Shown: positions 55,420 through 64,000 of the stretch, piece by piece | How positions within the stretch are numbered: position 1 is the stretch's first letter | Layout of the letters: the number at the start of each line of letters is the position of its first letter | Source of the DNA: Spirochaetales bacterium | GTDB taxonomy: Bacteria; Spirochaetota; Spirochaetia; SZUA-6; DRHE01 | Direction: 5' to 3' | Length of the DNA: 64,000 nucleotides | Assembly: GCA_030615505.1 (NCBI GenBank) | Contig: JAUWZD010000006.1 | Coordinates: forward strand, 1 to 64,000 | The notes under the pieces: generated by a model | Database searches by the model: none | What the model saw: only the letters and a program-made list of their open reading frames with translations | What the model was told of the DNA's origin: nothing | Program-made: the position numbers and the translations under genes

Positions 55420-55794
55420 CTAGGCTTTAGGCCTCTTGGTTCCATACTTGGACCTGGCTTTACGCCTGTCTTCCACACCAAGTGTGTCTTTAGCCCCCCT
55501 GATAATATGATACCGAACGCCAGGTATATCCTTTACCCTTCCTCCGCGAATCAGCACAACAGAATGCTCCTGCAAGTTATGTCCAATCCCGGGAATATAG
55601 GCGGTAACCTCAATACCGTTAGTCAACCTGACCCGGGCCACCTTTCTTAGAGCGGAATTAGGTTTCTTAGGTGTCACTGTCATGACTCTGGTACAGACAC
55701 CTCGCTTCTGTGGACATGCCTGGAGCGCCGGAGCTTTGGTCTTATTCTTACTTCGTTTTCGCCCTTTCCGAATGAGCTGATTTATAGTCGGCAT
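55420..55794 (-). CDS. rpsL: 30S ribosomal protein S12
   Basis: [12 protein letters not shown]...[40 protein letters not shown]. Confidence 0.99.
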   Translation of the reverse strand: MPTINQLIRKGRKRSKNKTKAPALQACPQKRGVCTRVMTVTPKKPNSALRKVARVRLTNGIEVTAYIPGIGHNLQEHSVVLIRGGRVKDIPGVRYHIIRGAKDTLGVEDRRKARSKYGTKRPKA

Positions 55795-55831
55795 CTATAT
55801 CCTCTTCTCCCTCTACACGCATGTGCTGGCA

Positions 55832-55860
55832 AATCTAACAATGAACAAAAAAAATGTCAA
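55832..55860 (-). promoter_or_regulatory. Promoter of the str (rpsL) operon
   Basis: Minus TTGACA (55855-55860), 17 nt, TAGATT (55832-55837), about 40 nt upstream of rpsL. Confidence 0.65.
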
Positions 55861-55918
55861 CCCCATATCGATTATTCTCCCTCTATGTGGTTGATTGTCT
55901 TGGTCTGTATTTCTTTTT

Positions 55919-55954
55919 AAAAAACAGCCTGTGCAGGATATTATCGTCCGCACA
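55919..55954 (-). terminator. Possible intrinsic terminator downstream of rpoC
   Basis: Minus TGTGCGG-ACGATAATAT-CCTGCACA followed by GGCTGTTTTTT; imperfect stem. Confidence 0.4.
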
Positions 55955-56010
55955 ACAGAGACTAAAACCTAATGCTTAAAGCCCTGTGAATCTAATCTAC
56001 CATAAATCAT

Positions 56011-56033
56011 TCTATTATACAATAGATAATAGA
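56011..56033 (-). repeat. AT-rich inverted repeat just after the rpoC stop
   Basis: TCTATTAT-N7-ATAATAGA, 8-bp stem, 7-nt loop. Confidence 0.6.
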
Positions 56034-56040
56034 GTGCGAT

Positions 56041-59000
56041 TTATGTTCCCTCCTTTAGCAAAATTTTAAGCTCCTGCTCTTTTTTCTTTTCTTCAATGAT
56101 CTTATTTACGGAAATATCCAAATCTTCCATATTCTCATCAAATAGTTTTATATTCTTATAGGCTAACATACCGGTGCCCGCCGGAATGAGATGCCCTATA
56201 ATAACATTTTCTTTTAAGCCTCGTAGGTGATCCACACTACCCGCAATTGATGCATTTGTCAGCACTCGTGTTGTCTCCTGGAATGAGGCTGCTGAAATAA
56301 AGGAATCAATATTTAAAGATGCTTTGGTAATACCCAACAGAAGCGGCCGGGCTATGGCCGGTTGACCGCCCTCACGTATTACTTTGCGGTTTTCCTCATT
56401 AAAATTATAACGATCTACCTGCAAATCATAAATGAAATTCGTATCACCAACCTGGATAATTTCCACCTTTTTCATCATCTGTCTGATGATAATGCCTATA
56501 TGCTTATCATTAATATTTACACCCTGTAATCGGTATACCTCCTGGATCTCATTGACTAAATAACTCTGCAGGGCATTCTCGCCGAGAATATGAAGAATAT
56601 CATGAGGATCGATATTGCCTTCACAGAGCATCTCCCCTGACTCGATCATATCTCCATCACGAACCAATAGATGCTTGCCCATAGGCACAAGATGCTTATA
56701 TTCCTTTCCATAGGGGTCAATAATAATTATAACTCGTTTTGCCTTTACAATACCTTTAAATGTAACTGTTCCACTGATCTTTGCCAGCACAGAAGGATTC
56801 TTCGGACGTCTCGCCTCAAAAAGCTCTCCAACTCTGGGCAGACCGCCGGTAATATCCCTGGTTTTAACACTTTCCCGGGGCAGTTTGGCTAAAATACGGC
56901 CTGCAGAGATCTGCTCACCATCTTCAACATTCAGGTAGGCGGATCCCGGTAAGTAATAGCTGGCAACTTCCTTCTCATTGGAATCCAGGATCACAATCCT
57001 GGGCTGTAGAGTTTCTAAAGAAAATCCAGTTATTTTCTTCTCAATTTTGCCTGTATCTTCATTGATCTCCTCTTTGAGTGTGGTGCCCAGAATAATATCT
57101 TCAAAGAATACCTTACCATCAATTTCTGCGATAATAGGTTCACTGAAAGGATCAAAATAGGCAATCGTCTCTTCTGACGGTACTAAATCGTCCTCCTTTA
57201 CTAAAAGTTCAGCACCGTTTCGGATTTCTATTCTCTGGGGCTGAGCAATCAGAAGCAGTGTTTTGCCCTTTTTCCGTATATAGGCTATTTCCTCGGCAAA
57301 TATTTTATTCCCCTTTCTCTCAAGTATTGGCTCGCCTTTCAGTACCTTCTGACCGTCTTTAACCAGTAATTTATCCTTTTGAAGCAAGTCGATAGATCTC
57401 AGGATCTTATTAACTGTCAAGTAGCCTTTACGTGTAAAGAGTTCATTTCCGCTATCAAGGATAACTGTATTACCGGTAATGCTCTGGATAATCACTGGAT
57501 ACCTTAAATAAATCCTGTTCTCCTCACTTATCCTGGTCGCTGCACCGCCGATGTGGAAGGTTCTCATGGTAAGCTGAGTTCCGGGCTGTCCGATCGACTG
57601 TGCAGCTATTATACCCACTGCCTCGCCTATGGAGACTGTCTTATTCTGAGCAAGGTTGCGGCCGTAGCACTTCACACATACGCCATGCTGAGCTTCACAG
57701 GTAAGCCCTGTCCGTATACGCACGCTCTCCACTCCTGCCGCTTCGATTTTATCGGCTATCTCATCCGTGATTTCCTGGTTAACGTCAATCATTATTTCGC
57801 CTGTTATGGGATGCCGTACTCTCTCCAGGGTAAAACGACCGACAATCCTGTCCCGCAAGGATTCAACAATCTCTTCACCATCCTTAATGGCTTGCCGCTC
57901 CAGACCATTAATCGTGCCGCAGTCTTCCTCATTAATAACCACATCCTGTGAAATATCTACTAAACGCCTCGTAAGATAGCCTGCATCCGCTGTCTTCAAT
58001 GCAGTATCTGCCAGCCCTTTCCTGGCGCCGTTAGTGGAGATAAAGAATTCAATAACGGACAATCCCTCTTTAAAGTTGGATCGAATGGGCAGTTCAATAA
58101 TGTCGCCGGAAGGCTTTGCCATCAGGCCTCTCATTCCTCCCAACTGCCGGATCTGGGTTCTTGAGCCCCTGGCACCGGAATTGGCCATCATATGTACCGG
58201 GTTAAATCCAGCCTGATCTTTTTTCAACTCCTCCATCAGCTCATTGGTAATCAGTTCGTTTGTTGAACTCCATACCTCAACCACTCGATTATACCGCTCT
58301 TCATTAGTGATGTGTCCCTGGAGATACTGACTCTGGATTTCCTCTACCTGAGTATTGGCTTTATTGATAAGCTCTTTTTTAGCGGCCGGTATAATCACAT
58401 CATCCATGCCGATGGTAGCTCCGAACTTAGTAGCGTATTCAAACCCCAAATCCTTGATAGAATCGAGCATTTTTACAGTTACACTAGAATCATGCTCTTT
58501 ATAACAATCCGCAATCAGTTTCCTGAGCTCTTTCTCACCTATCTGATAGTTGATATACTCAATATCTTCAGGCAATTCTTCATTCAAAATTACTCTGCCC
58601 GGTGTAGTCTCGATATATTTACCGTTCATCTTCAGCTTGATCAGAGCCTGATACGCTACGGAACCGGCATCCAAAGCCAGGAGGACCTCATCCATGGAGG
58701 CAAAATATTTACCTTCCCCCCTGGCCCCTTCTTTGACACGGGTTAAGTAGTTTATGCCTAAGACCATATCCTGAGTTGGAACCACAATCGGAGTACCATT
58801 AGCAGGATTAAGAAGATTTTTAGCTGAGAGCATAAGTGTCCAGCATTCGATTTGCGCAGCAGGTGTAAGAGGAACATGTACAGCCATTTGATCCCCGTCG
58901 AAGTCAGCATTAAAGGCAGAGCAGACCAATGGATGGAGTTTAATTGCCTTACCTTCCACTAACACGGGTTCGAAGGCCTGAATGCCCAGTCTGTGCAGGG

Positions 59001-60249
59001 TAGGCGCGCGGTTTAGGAGAACAGGATGTTCCCTGACCACTTCTTCTAAGACAGCCCAAACCTCAGGAGTCTCCTGTTCTACCAATGTTTTGGCTTTTTT
59101 AATATTGTAAACCACATCTTTCTCTACCAATTTTTTCATGATGAAGGGCTTGTACAGCTCTAAAGCCATTTTGGTAGGCAGTCCGCACTGATAAAGCTTA
59201 AGTTCCGGGCCAACCACAATAACCGAGCGGCCCGAATAATCCACCCGCTTGCCCAACAGGTTCTGTCGGAATCTTCCCTGCTTTCCCTTTAACATATCAG
59301 AGAGGGATTTCAGAGGTCTGTTTGCTGCGCCCTTGACCACTCGTTTCTTCTTGGAGTTATCAAAAAGTGCATCCACAGCTTCCTGAAGCATTCTCTTTTC
59401 ATTGCGGATAATAATATCCGGTGCATTCAAGGCTAAAAGCCGTCTAAGCCGATTGTTTCTGTTTATCACCCTCCTGTAAAGATCATTGAGATCAGAGGTG
59501 GCAAATCTTCCTCCGTCAAGTTGTACCATAGGTCTTAACTCAGGCGGAATAACCGGAATTACATCCAGGATCATCCACTCAGGTCTGTTCCCGGAATCTC
59601 TGAAATTCTCAACAATCTCGATACGCTTCAAGAGTCGTTTATCCGTTTTCTGCCCCTTTTCGATCATATTTCTTCTGAGTTCCACAGACAGGGCATCCAG
59701 ATCCAGATTTTCCATCAGGGTACGTATGGCCTCTGCGCCTATTCCTGCCGTAAACGACATGCCGTACCTCTCATGAGCCTCCATATACTCCTCTTCACTC
59801 AGAAGTTGCATTTTTTTCAAATCGGTATCACCGGGATCAATGACAATGTACTTTTCATAATAGAGAATCGATCTTAAGGCCATGATAGGCAGGTCTAAAA
59901 GCAGTCCCATTCGTGACGGGACTGATCGGTAATACCAGATATGGGATACCGGAGATGCCAGTTCGATATGCCCCATACGCTCACGACGAACCCTGAAATG
60001 TGTAACCTCCACTCCACAGCGGTCACAGATTACACCTCGATAACGGATGGATTTAAATTTTCCGCAGTAACATTCCCATTCTTTGGTCGTACCGAAGATG
60101 CGCTCACAGAAAAGACCATCCTTCTCGGGGCGAAGAGTCCGATAATTTATAGTTTCAGGTTTCTTCACCTCACCGTAGGACCAGGCCCGAATCTGATCCG
60201 GGGAGGCGATTTTAATCATGATACTGTCAAAGCTTTGTAAATTTTTCAT
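56041..60249 (-). CDS. rpoC: RNA polymerase subunit beta'
   Basis: [15 protein letters not shown] active site; [24 protein letters not shown] zinc site. Confidence 0.99.
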   Translation of the reverse strand: MKNLQSFDSIMIKIASPDQIRAWSYGEVKKPETINYRTLRPEKDGLFCERIFGTTKEWECYCGKFKSIRYRGVICDRCGVEVTHFRVRRERMGHIELASPVSHIWYYRSVPSRMGLLLDLPIMALRSILYYEKYIVIDPGDTDLKKMQLLSEEEYMEAHERYGMSFTAGIGAEAIRTLMENLDLDALSVELRRNMIEKGQKTDKRLLKRIEIVENFRDSGNRPEWMILDVIPVIPPELRPMVQLDGGRFATSDLNDLYRRVINRNNRLRRLLALNAPDIIIRNEKRMLQEAVDALFDNSKKKRVVKGAANRPLKSLSDMLKGKQGRFRQNLLGKRVDYSGRSVIVVGPELKLYQCGLPTKMALELYKPFIMKKLVEKDVVYNIKKAKTLVEQETPEVWAVLEEVVREHPVLLNRAPTLHRLGIQAFEPVLVEGKAIKLHPLVCSAFNADFDGDQMAVHVPLTPAAQIECWTLMLSAKNLLNPANGTPIVVPTQDMVLGINYLTRVKEGARGEGKYFASMDEVLLALDAGSVAYQALIKLKMNGKYIETTPGRVILNEELPEDIEYINYQIGEKELRKLIADCYKEHDSSVTVKMLDSIKDLGFEYATKFGATIGMDDVIIPAAKKELINKANTQVEEIQSQYLQGHITNEERYNRVVEVWSSTNELITNELMEELKKDQAGFNPVHMMANSGARGSRTQIRQLGGMRGLMAKPSGDIIELPIRSNFKEGLSVIEFFISTNGARKGLADTALKTADAGYLTRRLVDISQDVVINEEDCGTINGLERQAIKDGEEIVESLRDRIVGRFTLERVRHPITGEIMIDVNQEITDEIADKIEAAGVESVRIRTGLTCEAQHGVCVKCYGRNLAQNKTVSIGEAVGIIAAQSIGQPGTQLTMRTFHIGGAATRISEENRIYLRYPVIIQSITGNTVILDSGNELFTRKGYLTVNKILRSIDLLQKDKLLVKDGQKVLKGEPILERKGNKIFAEEIAYIRKKGKTLLLIAQPQRIEIRNGAELLVKEDDLVPSEETIAYFDPFSEPIIAEIDGKVFFEDIILGTTLKEEINEDTGKIEKKITGFSLETLQPRIVILDSNEKEVASYYLPGSAYLNVEDGEQISAGRILAKLPRESVKTRDITGGLPRVGELFEARRPKNPSVLAKISGTVTFKGIVKAKRVIIIIDPYGKEYKHLVPMGKHLLVRDGDMIESGEMLCEGNIDPHDILHILGENALQSYLVNEIQEVYRLQGVNINDKHIGIIIRQMMKKVEIIQVGDTNFIYDLQVDRYNFNEENRKVIREGGQPAIARPLLLGITKASLNIDSFISAASFQETTRVLTNASIAGSVDHLRGLKENVIIGHLIPAGTGMLAYKNIKLFDENMEDLDISVNKIIEEKKKEQELKILLKEGT

Positions 60250-60261
60250 GGAGGGTCCTCC

Positions 60262-63200
60262 TTAAAAGCGGCTCCCCTGCCTATTAATTAATTCCTCATC
60301 TCTTTCTGTTAAAGCTATCTGCTTGCCCCTGGAATCTTTAATCAAAATATCCAAAGCCAATCCCCGCAACTCCTGAACTAAAACGTGAAAGGATTCAGGT
60401 ATTCCTGCGGAAGTGAAAACTTCGGACTTTACGATACTCTCATACACTTTAGCTCTACCTGCCATATCATCAGATTTAATGGTCAGCAATTCCTGGAGAG
60501 TATGGGCTGCGCCGTAGGCCTCTAAAGCCCATACCTCCATCTCCCCAAGCCTCTGGCCGCCAAACTGAGCTTTACCGCCTAATGGCTGCTGAGTGACTAA
60601 TGAATAAGGACCTGTCGACCTGGCATGCATTTTATCATCTACCAGGTGATGCAGTTTAAGCATATAGATATAGCCCACGGTTATAGGACTCTCAAATGGC
60701 TTTCCTGTTAAACCGTCATAAAGCGTAATTTTGGATGTCCTCGGTAAAGCTGCTTCCTTTAGTTTTTGTTCAATAATTTCATTGGTAGCTGATTGGAATA
60801 CCGGGGTTGCATACCATTCATTAAGCTTCTTCCCCGCCCAGCCGAGCTCCGTTTCCATGATCTGGCCGAGGTTCATTCTTGAGGGAACTCCCAGGGGATT
60901 TAAGACAATGTCAATTGGTATGCCATCCTCTGTGAATGGCATATCCTCCTCCGGCAGGATCCTGGCAATAACACCCTTATTACCGTGCCTGCCGGCCATT
61001 TTATCCCCTTCCTGGAGCTTTCGTTTGGTTGCAATTAGTATTTTAACAACTTCTTCCACACCGGGATTTAATTCATCGCCCTTGGAACGTTTAAGCCTTT
61101 GAACATCGATAATAGTACCCTCAATTCCATGGGGAATACGTAAGGAAGTATCCCGTACATCCTTGGCTTTTTCCCCGAAGATTGAGTTTAAAAGCTTAAA
61201 TTCCGGAGTGGAGTCAGTTTCACTCTTGGGAGTTACCTTGCCCACAAGTATGGAACCTGATTTTACATCGGCTCCGATTCTGATTACGCCTTCATCATCG
61301 AGATGCTCTAAAGCATACTCATTGGCATTGGGAATATCCCGTGTCAGTTTTTCAGGACCCAGCTTGGTTTCCCGCACCTCAATGGAAAACTCCTTTATAT
61401 GAATAGATGTAAAACAGTCTTCTTTAATAAGCTTTTCCGATATCAGAATAGCATCTTCATAGTTGTAACCTTTCCAGGGCATGAAAGCGACAAACATATT
61501 ACGTCCTAAAGCCAGCTCACCTTTAAAGGTTGCCGGGCCGTCAGCCAGAACATCTCCCTTTCTCACCTTCTGACCCAGTTCAACTATCGGCTTTTGATTG
61601 TAGCATGTATCCTGATTCGTTCTTTGATATTTTATTAAATGATACACATCACACTCTGTTTTAAAGCCATCCGGTTTTATACGCACCTCTTCAGAGGTCG
61701 CATATTCGACTATTCCAGGCCGCCTTGCTATGACCATCACTCCCGAATCAAGGGCAGTTTTTCGTTCCATACCGGTACCTACACGGGGTGGTTCAGGCTG
61801 CAGAAGCGGGACGGCTTGCCTCTGCATATTTGAGCCCATAAGAGCCCGGTTGGCATCGTCGTGCTCCAGAAAAGGGATAAGCGATGTTGATACAGATATA
61901 ACCTGTTTTGGGGATACATCCATATAGTTAATGCCTTCTGCGTTCTTAGTTGTGTAATCCCCTCCCTTCCGTACAGGTATGTGCTTTTCTATAAATTTAC
62001 CATGTTTATCGATTTGTGTATTGGCCTGGGCAATAAAATATTTTTCCTCATCCATAGCTGATAGGTATTCAATCTCATTAGTAGCTACCCCATTCTTTAC
62101 CTTTCGATAGGGGGATTCTAAAAAGCCATATTCATTCACCCTGGTATAATTAGCCAGTGATACTATAAGTCCGATATTCGGACCTTCCGGGGTTTCAATA
62201 GGACACATGCGCCCGTAATGTGTATAATGCACATCCCGTACTTCAAAACCGGCCCTCTCTCTAGATAATCCGCCGGGTCCTAAAGCATTTAAGCGGCGCT
62301 TATGGGTCAATTCTGCCAGAGGATTTACCTGATCCATGAATTGCGAAAGCTGACTTGAGCCGAAGAATTCCTTTATTGCCGCTACTATCGGTTTGATGGA
62401 AATAAGATCCTGCGGCCTGATAGTGTCTGCCTCTTTCAAAGACATTCTTTCCTTGGAAATACGTTCCATACGGGCAAATGCAATCTTCAAATGATTAGTC
62501 AGAAGCTCTCCCACAGACCGGATTCTTCTGTTCCCCAGATGATCAATATCATCGACATTTCCCTCACCGATATAGACTTTAATAAGGAAAATCATGGTAT
62601 TAATAATATCCTCCGGCGTCAGAGTATGGATCTTTAGTGCTTCAGGATAATCGAACTTTTTATTCAGCTTATAACGACCCACCCTGCCCAGATCGTAGCG
62701 TTTGGAAGAAAAAAACATGGATTTCAGATCCTTTTCCGCGCTGTCTATTGTAATGGGCTCACCCGGTTTAATAACAGAGTACATCCGGGATATAGAATCT
62801 TCCTGGGTAGGTTCATCCTTTTCGTGATCATCCCTGGAATAGATCATCTCTTCCCGTTCAAAACAGTTTAGAATAATCTGAGAATGCAGAGAATCGGGAT
62901 GATCAAAATCAATCACTTCTATATTAAAAATACCGGCATGCAGGAGCTCTTCCACATCATGAGGATGAATCTTATCGCCAGCACGGTAAAGCTTCTCTTT
63001 CTTCTCCCCTTCCTCACTGAATACTGCCTTGGCAAAAACCATACCCAGGAGTTTTTCTTTATCCTCTCTGGATTCAGACAAGGTAATTCTCTGGGTTTTA
63101 TAAAATAGTTCGATAATCTTCTCCCGGGTATTAAAACCTAAGGCTCTTAAGAAAATAGTGACCAGTATCTTCTTCTTTCGATCGATTTTGGTATAGATCA

Positions 63201-63750
63201 ATTCCTTTTTCTGATCAATCTCGAATTCCAACCAGGATCCGCGATAAGGAATGATACGTGAGGAAAATACTCCCTTCTCATGGGAAAATATTACACCTGG
63301 GGATCTGTGGATCTGGCTTACTACTACACGCTCCGCTCCATTAATAATAAAAGTCCCACGATCCGTCATCAGGGGAATGTCTCCCATATAAATTTCTTTC
63401 TGTCTGATTTCTCCTGTATTCAGAAATACTAAATTGATCTTAGCTTTTATTGGGATGGCATAGGACAGCCCTTTCTGTTTACATTCATATTCAGTAAAGA
63501 TAACATTGTCCTTGTCAAAAGTGTATCCATCATACTCAAGTACCATATCTGCATTAGGACTTTCAATGGGGAACACCGTTTGAAATACGTCTTCTAAACC
63601 CTGCCGAAGCAATGGCTTTCCCTGCATCACCCTTTCTTTCTGCAAGAATCGCTCATAGGATGAAAGCTGGATGTCGATGAGATTTGGCATCTCCATGACA
63701 TCATCGTACCCAGAACCTAAATAAATCCGGTTGACCTTATCAACTTGCAT
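60262..63750 (-). CDS. rpoB: RNA polymerase subunit beta
   Basis: [64 protein letters not shown]. Confidence 0.99.
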   Translation of the reverse strand: MQVDKVNRIYLGSGYDDVMEMPNLIDIQLSSYERFLQKERVMQGKPLLRQGLEDVFQTVFPIESPNADMVLEYDGYTFDKDNVIFTEYECKQKGLSYAIPIKAKINLVFLNTGEIRQKEIYMGDIPLMTDRGTFIINGAERVVVSQIHRSPGVIFSHEKGVFSSRIIPYRGSWLEFEIDQKKELIYTKIDRKKKILVTIFLRALGFNTREKIIELFYKTQRITLSESREDKEKLLGMVFAKAVFSEEGEKKEKLYRAGDKIHPHDVEELLHAGIFNIEVIDFDHPDSLHSQIILNCFEREEMIYSRDDHEKDEPTQEDSISRMYSVIKPGEPITIDSAEKDLKSMFFSSKRYDLGRVGRYKLNKKFDYPEALKIHTLTPEDIINTMIFLIKVYIGEGNVDDIDHLGNRRIRSVGELLTNHLKIAFARMERISKERMSLKEADTIRPQDLISIKPIVAAIKEFFGSSQLSQFMDQVNPLAELTHKRRLNALGPGGLSRERAGFEVRDVHYTHYGRMCPIETPEGPNIGLIVSLANYTRVNEYGFLESPYRKVKNGVATNEIEYLSAMDEEKYFIAQANTQIDKHGKFIEKHIPVRKGGDYTTKNAEGINYMDVSPKQVISVSTSLIPFLEHDDANRALMGSNMQRQAVPLLQPEPPRVGTGMERKTALDSGVMVIARRPGIVEYATSEEVRIKPDGFKTECDVYHLIKYQRTNQDTCYNQKPIVELGQKVRKGDVLADGPATFKGELALGRNMFVAFMPWKGYNYEDAILISEKLIKEDCFTSIHIKEFSIEVRETKLGPEKLTRDIPNANEYALEHLDDEGVIRIGADVKSGSILVGKVTPKSETDSTPEFKLLNSIFGEKAKDVRDTSLRIPHGIEGTIIDVQRLKRSKGDELNPGVEEVVKILIATKRKLQEGDKMAGRHGNKGVIARILPEEDMPFTEDGIPIDIVLNPLGVPSRMNLGQIMETELGWAGKKLNEWYATPVFQSATNEIIEQKLKEAALPRTSKITLYDGLTGKPFESPITVGYIYMLKLHHLVDDKMHARSTGPYSLVTQQPLGGKAQFGGQRLGEMEVWALEAYGAAHTLQELLTIKSDDMAGRAKVYESIVKSEVFTSAGIPESFHVLVQELRGLALDILIKDSRGKQIALTERDEELINRQGSRF

Positions 63751-63770
63751 ATTTTCCCCCCCAATAATAT

Positions 63771-63798
63771 ACCACTAGAATATATATATTCTAGTGGT
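63771..63798. repeat. Perfect 28-bp palindrome in the rplL-rpoB spacer
   Basis: ACCACTAGAATATATATATTCTAGTGGT equals its own reverse complement. Confidence 0.95.
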
Positions 63799-63834
63799 AA
63801 TGAGTGACTTGTCTTACTGTTTCGAGAATAATAC

Positions 63835-64000
63835 CTACTGTAACTCAATAGTTGCGCCAGCTGCCTCCAGCTGTTCTTTGAGTTTCATCGCCTCCTCTTT
63901 GGAGACATCTTCCTTAACGGGCTTATCCCCGGCTTCAACCAGTTCTTTGGCTTCTTTCAAGCCCAACTGTGTTATAGCCCGTACCTCTTTTATTACAGGG
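63835..64000 (-). CDS. rplL: 50S ribosomal protein L7/L12, C-terminal part (runs off window)
   Basis: Minus translation ...[54 protein letters not shown]. Confidence 0.97.
   Translation of the reverse strand, partial: PVIKEVRAITQLGLKEAKELVEAGDKPVKEDVSKEEAMKLKEQLEAAGATIELQ

Noticed and set aside
38085-63750. Antisense ORFs across the ribosomal protein and rpoBC region
   Set aside because: Every one lies over a confidently identified conserved gene.

Overview
This 64 kb chromosomal window is almost entirely housekeeping. The taxon is probably a spirochaete, judging from the 16S 5' end and a SpiroCoCo-type coiled-coil protein; this is an inference. The left edge carries the 5' end of a 16S rRNA gene on the minus strand with a clear promoter. 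The first ~38 kb holds adk, a TPR lipoprotein, HAD phosphatases, a GT2 glycosyltransferase, a PlsC-like acyltransferase, RicT/YaaR, a bactofilin plus M23 peptidase, TatD, Dus, RlmB, butyrate kinase, a histidine kinase, grpE-dnaK-dnaJ, a Ca/Na antiporter, a UDP-sugar pyrophosphorylase, Der, PTS enzyme I, GerMN, TlyA, YmdB and RNase Y. From ~38 kb to the end lies one minus-strand run: rplL-rpoBC, str, S10, spc and alpha operons. I found no CRISPR array, prophage, IS element, tRNA gene or defence island. The best second-look signals are: (1) two genes whose only plausible starts are near-cognate codons, CTG for plsC and ATC for a YjjG-like HAD gene, each behind a strong Shine-Dalgarno; (2) four tandem mini-hairpins built on an 18-bp direct repeat between secY and rpmJ; (3) a perfect 28-bp palindrome between rplL and rpoB; (4) an in-frame 9/18-bp Glu-rich minisatellite in a membrane sensor-like protein; (5) a secreted protein with five DxNxDGxxD repeats. 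Two ribosomal protein genes missing from the ORF track (rpmD, rpmJ) were recovered by eye. All similarity calls are from recognition of sequence motifs; no searches were run.
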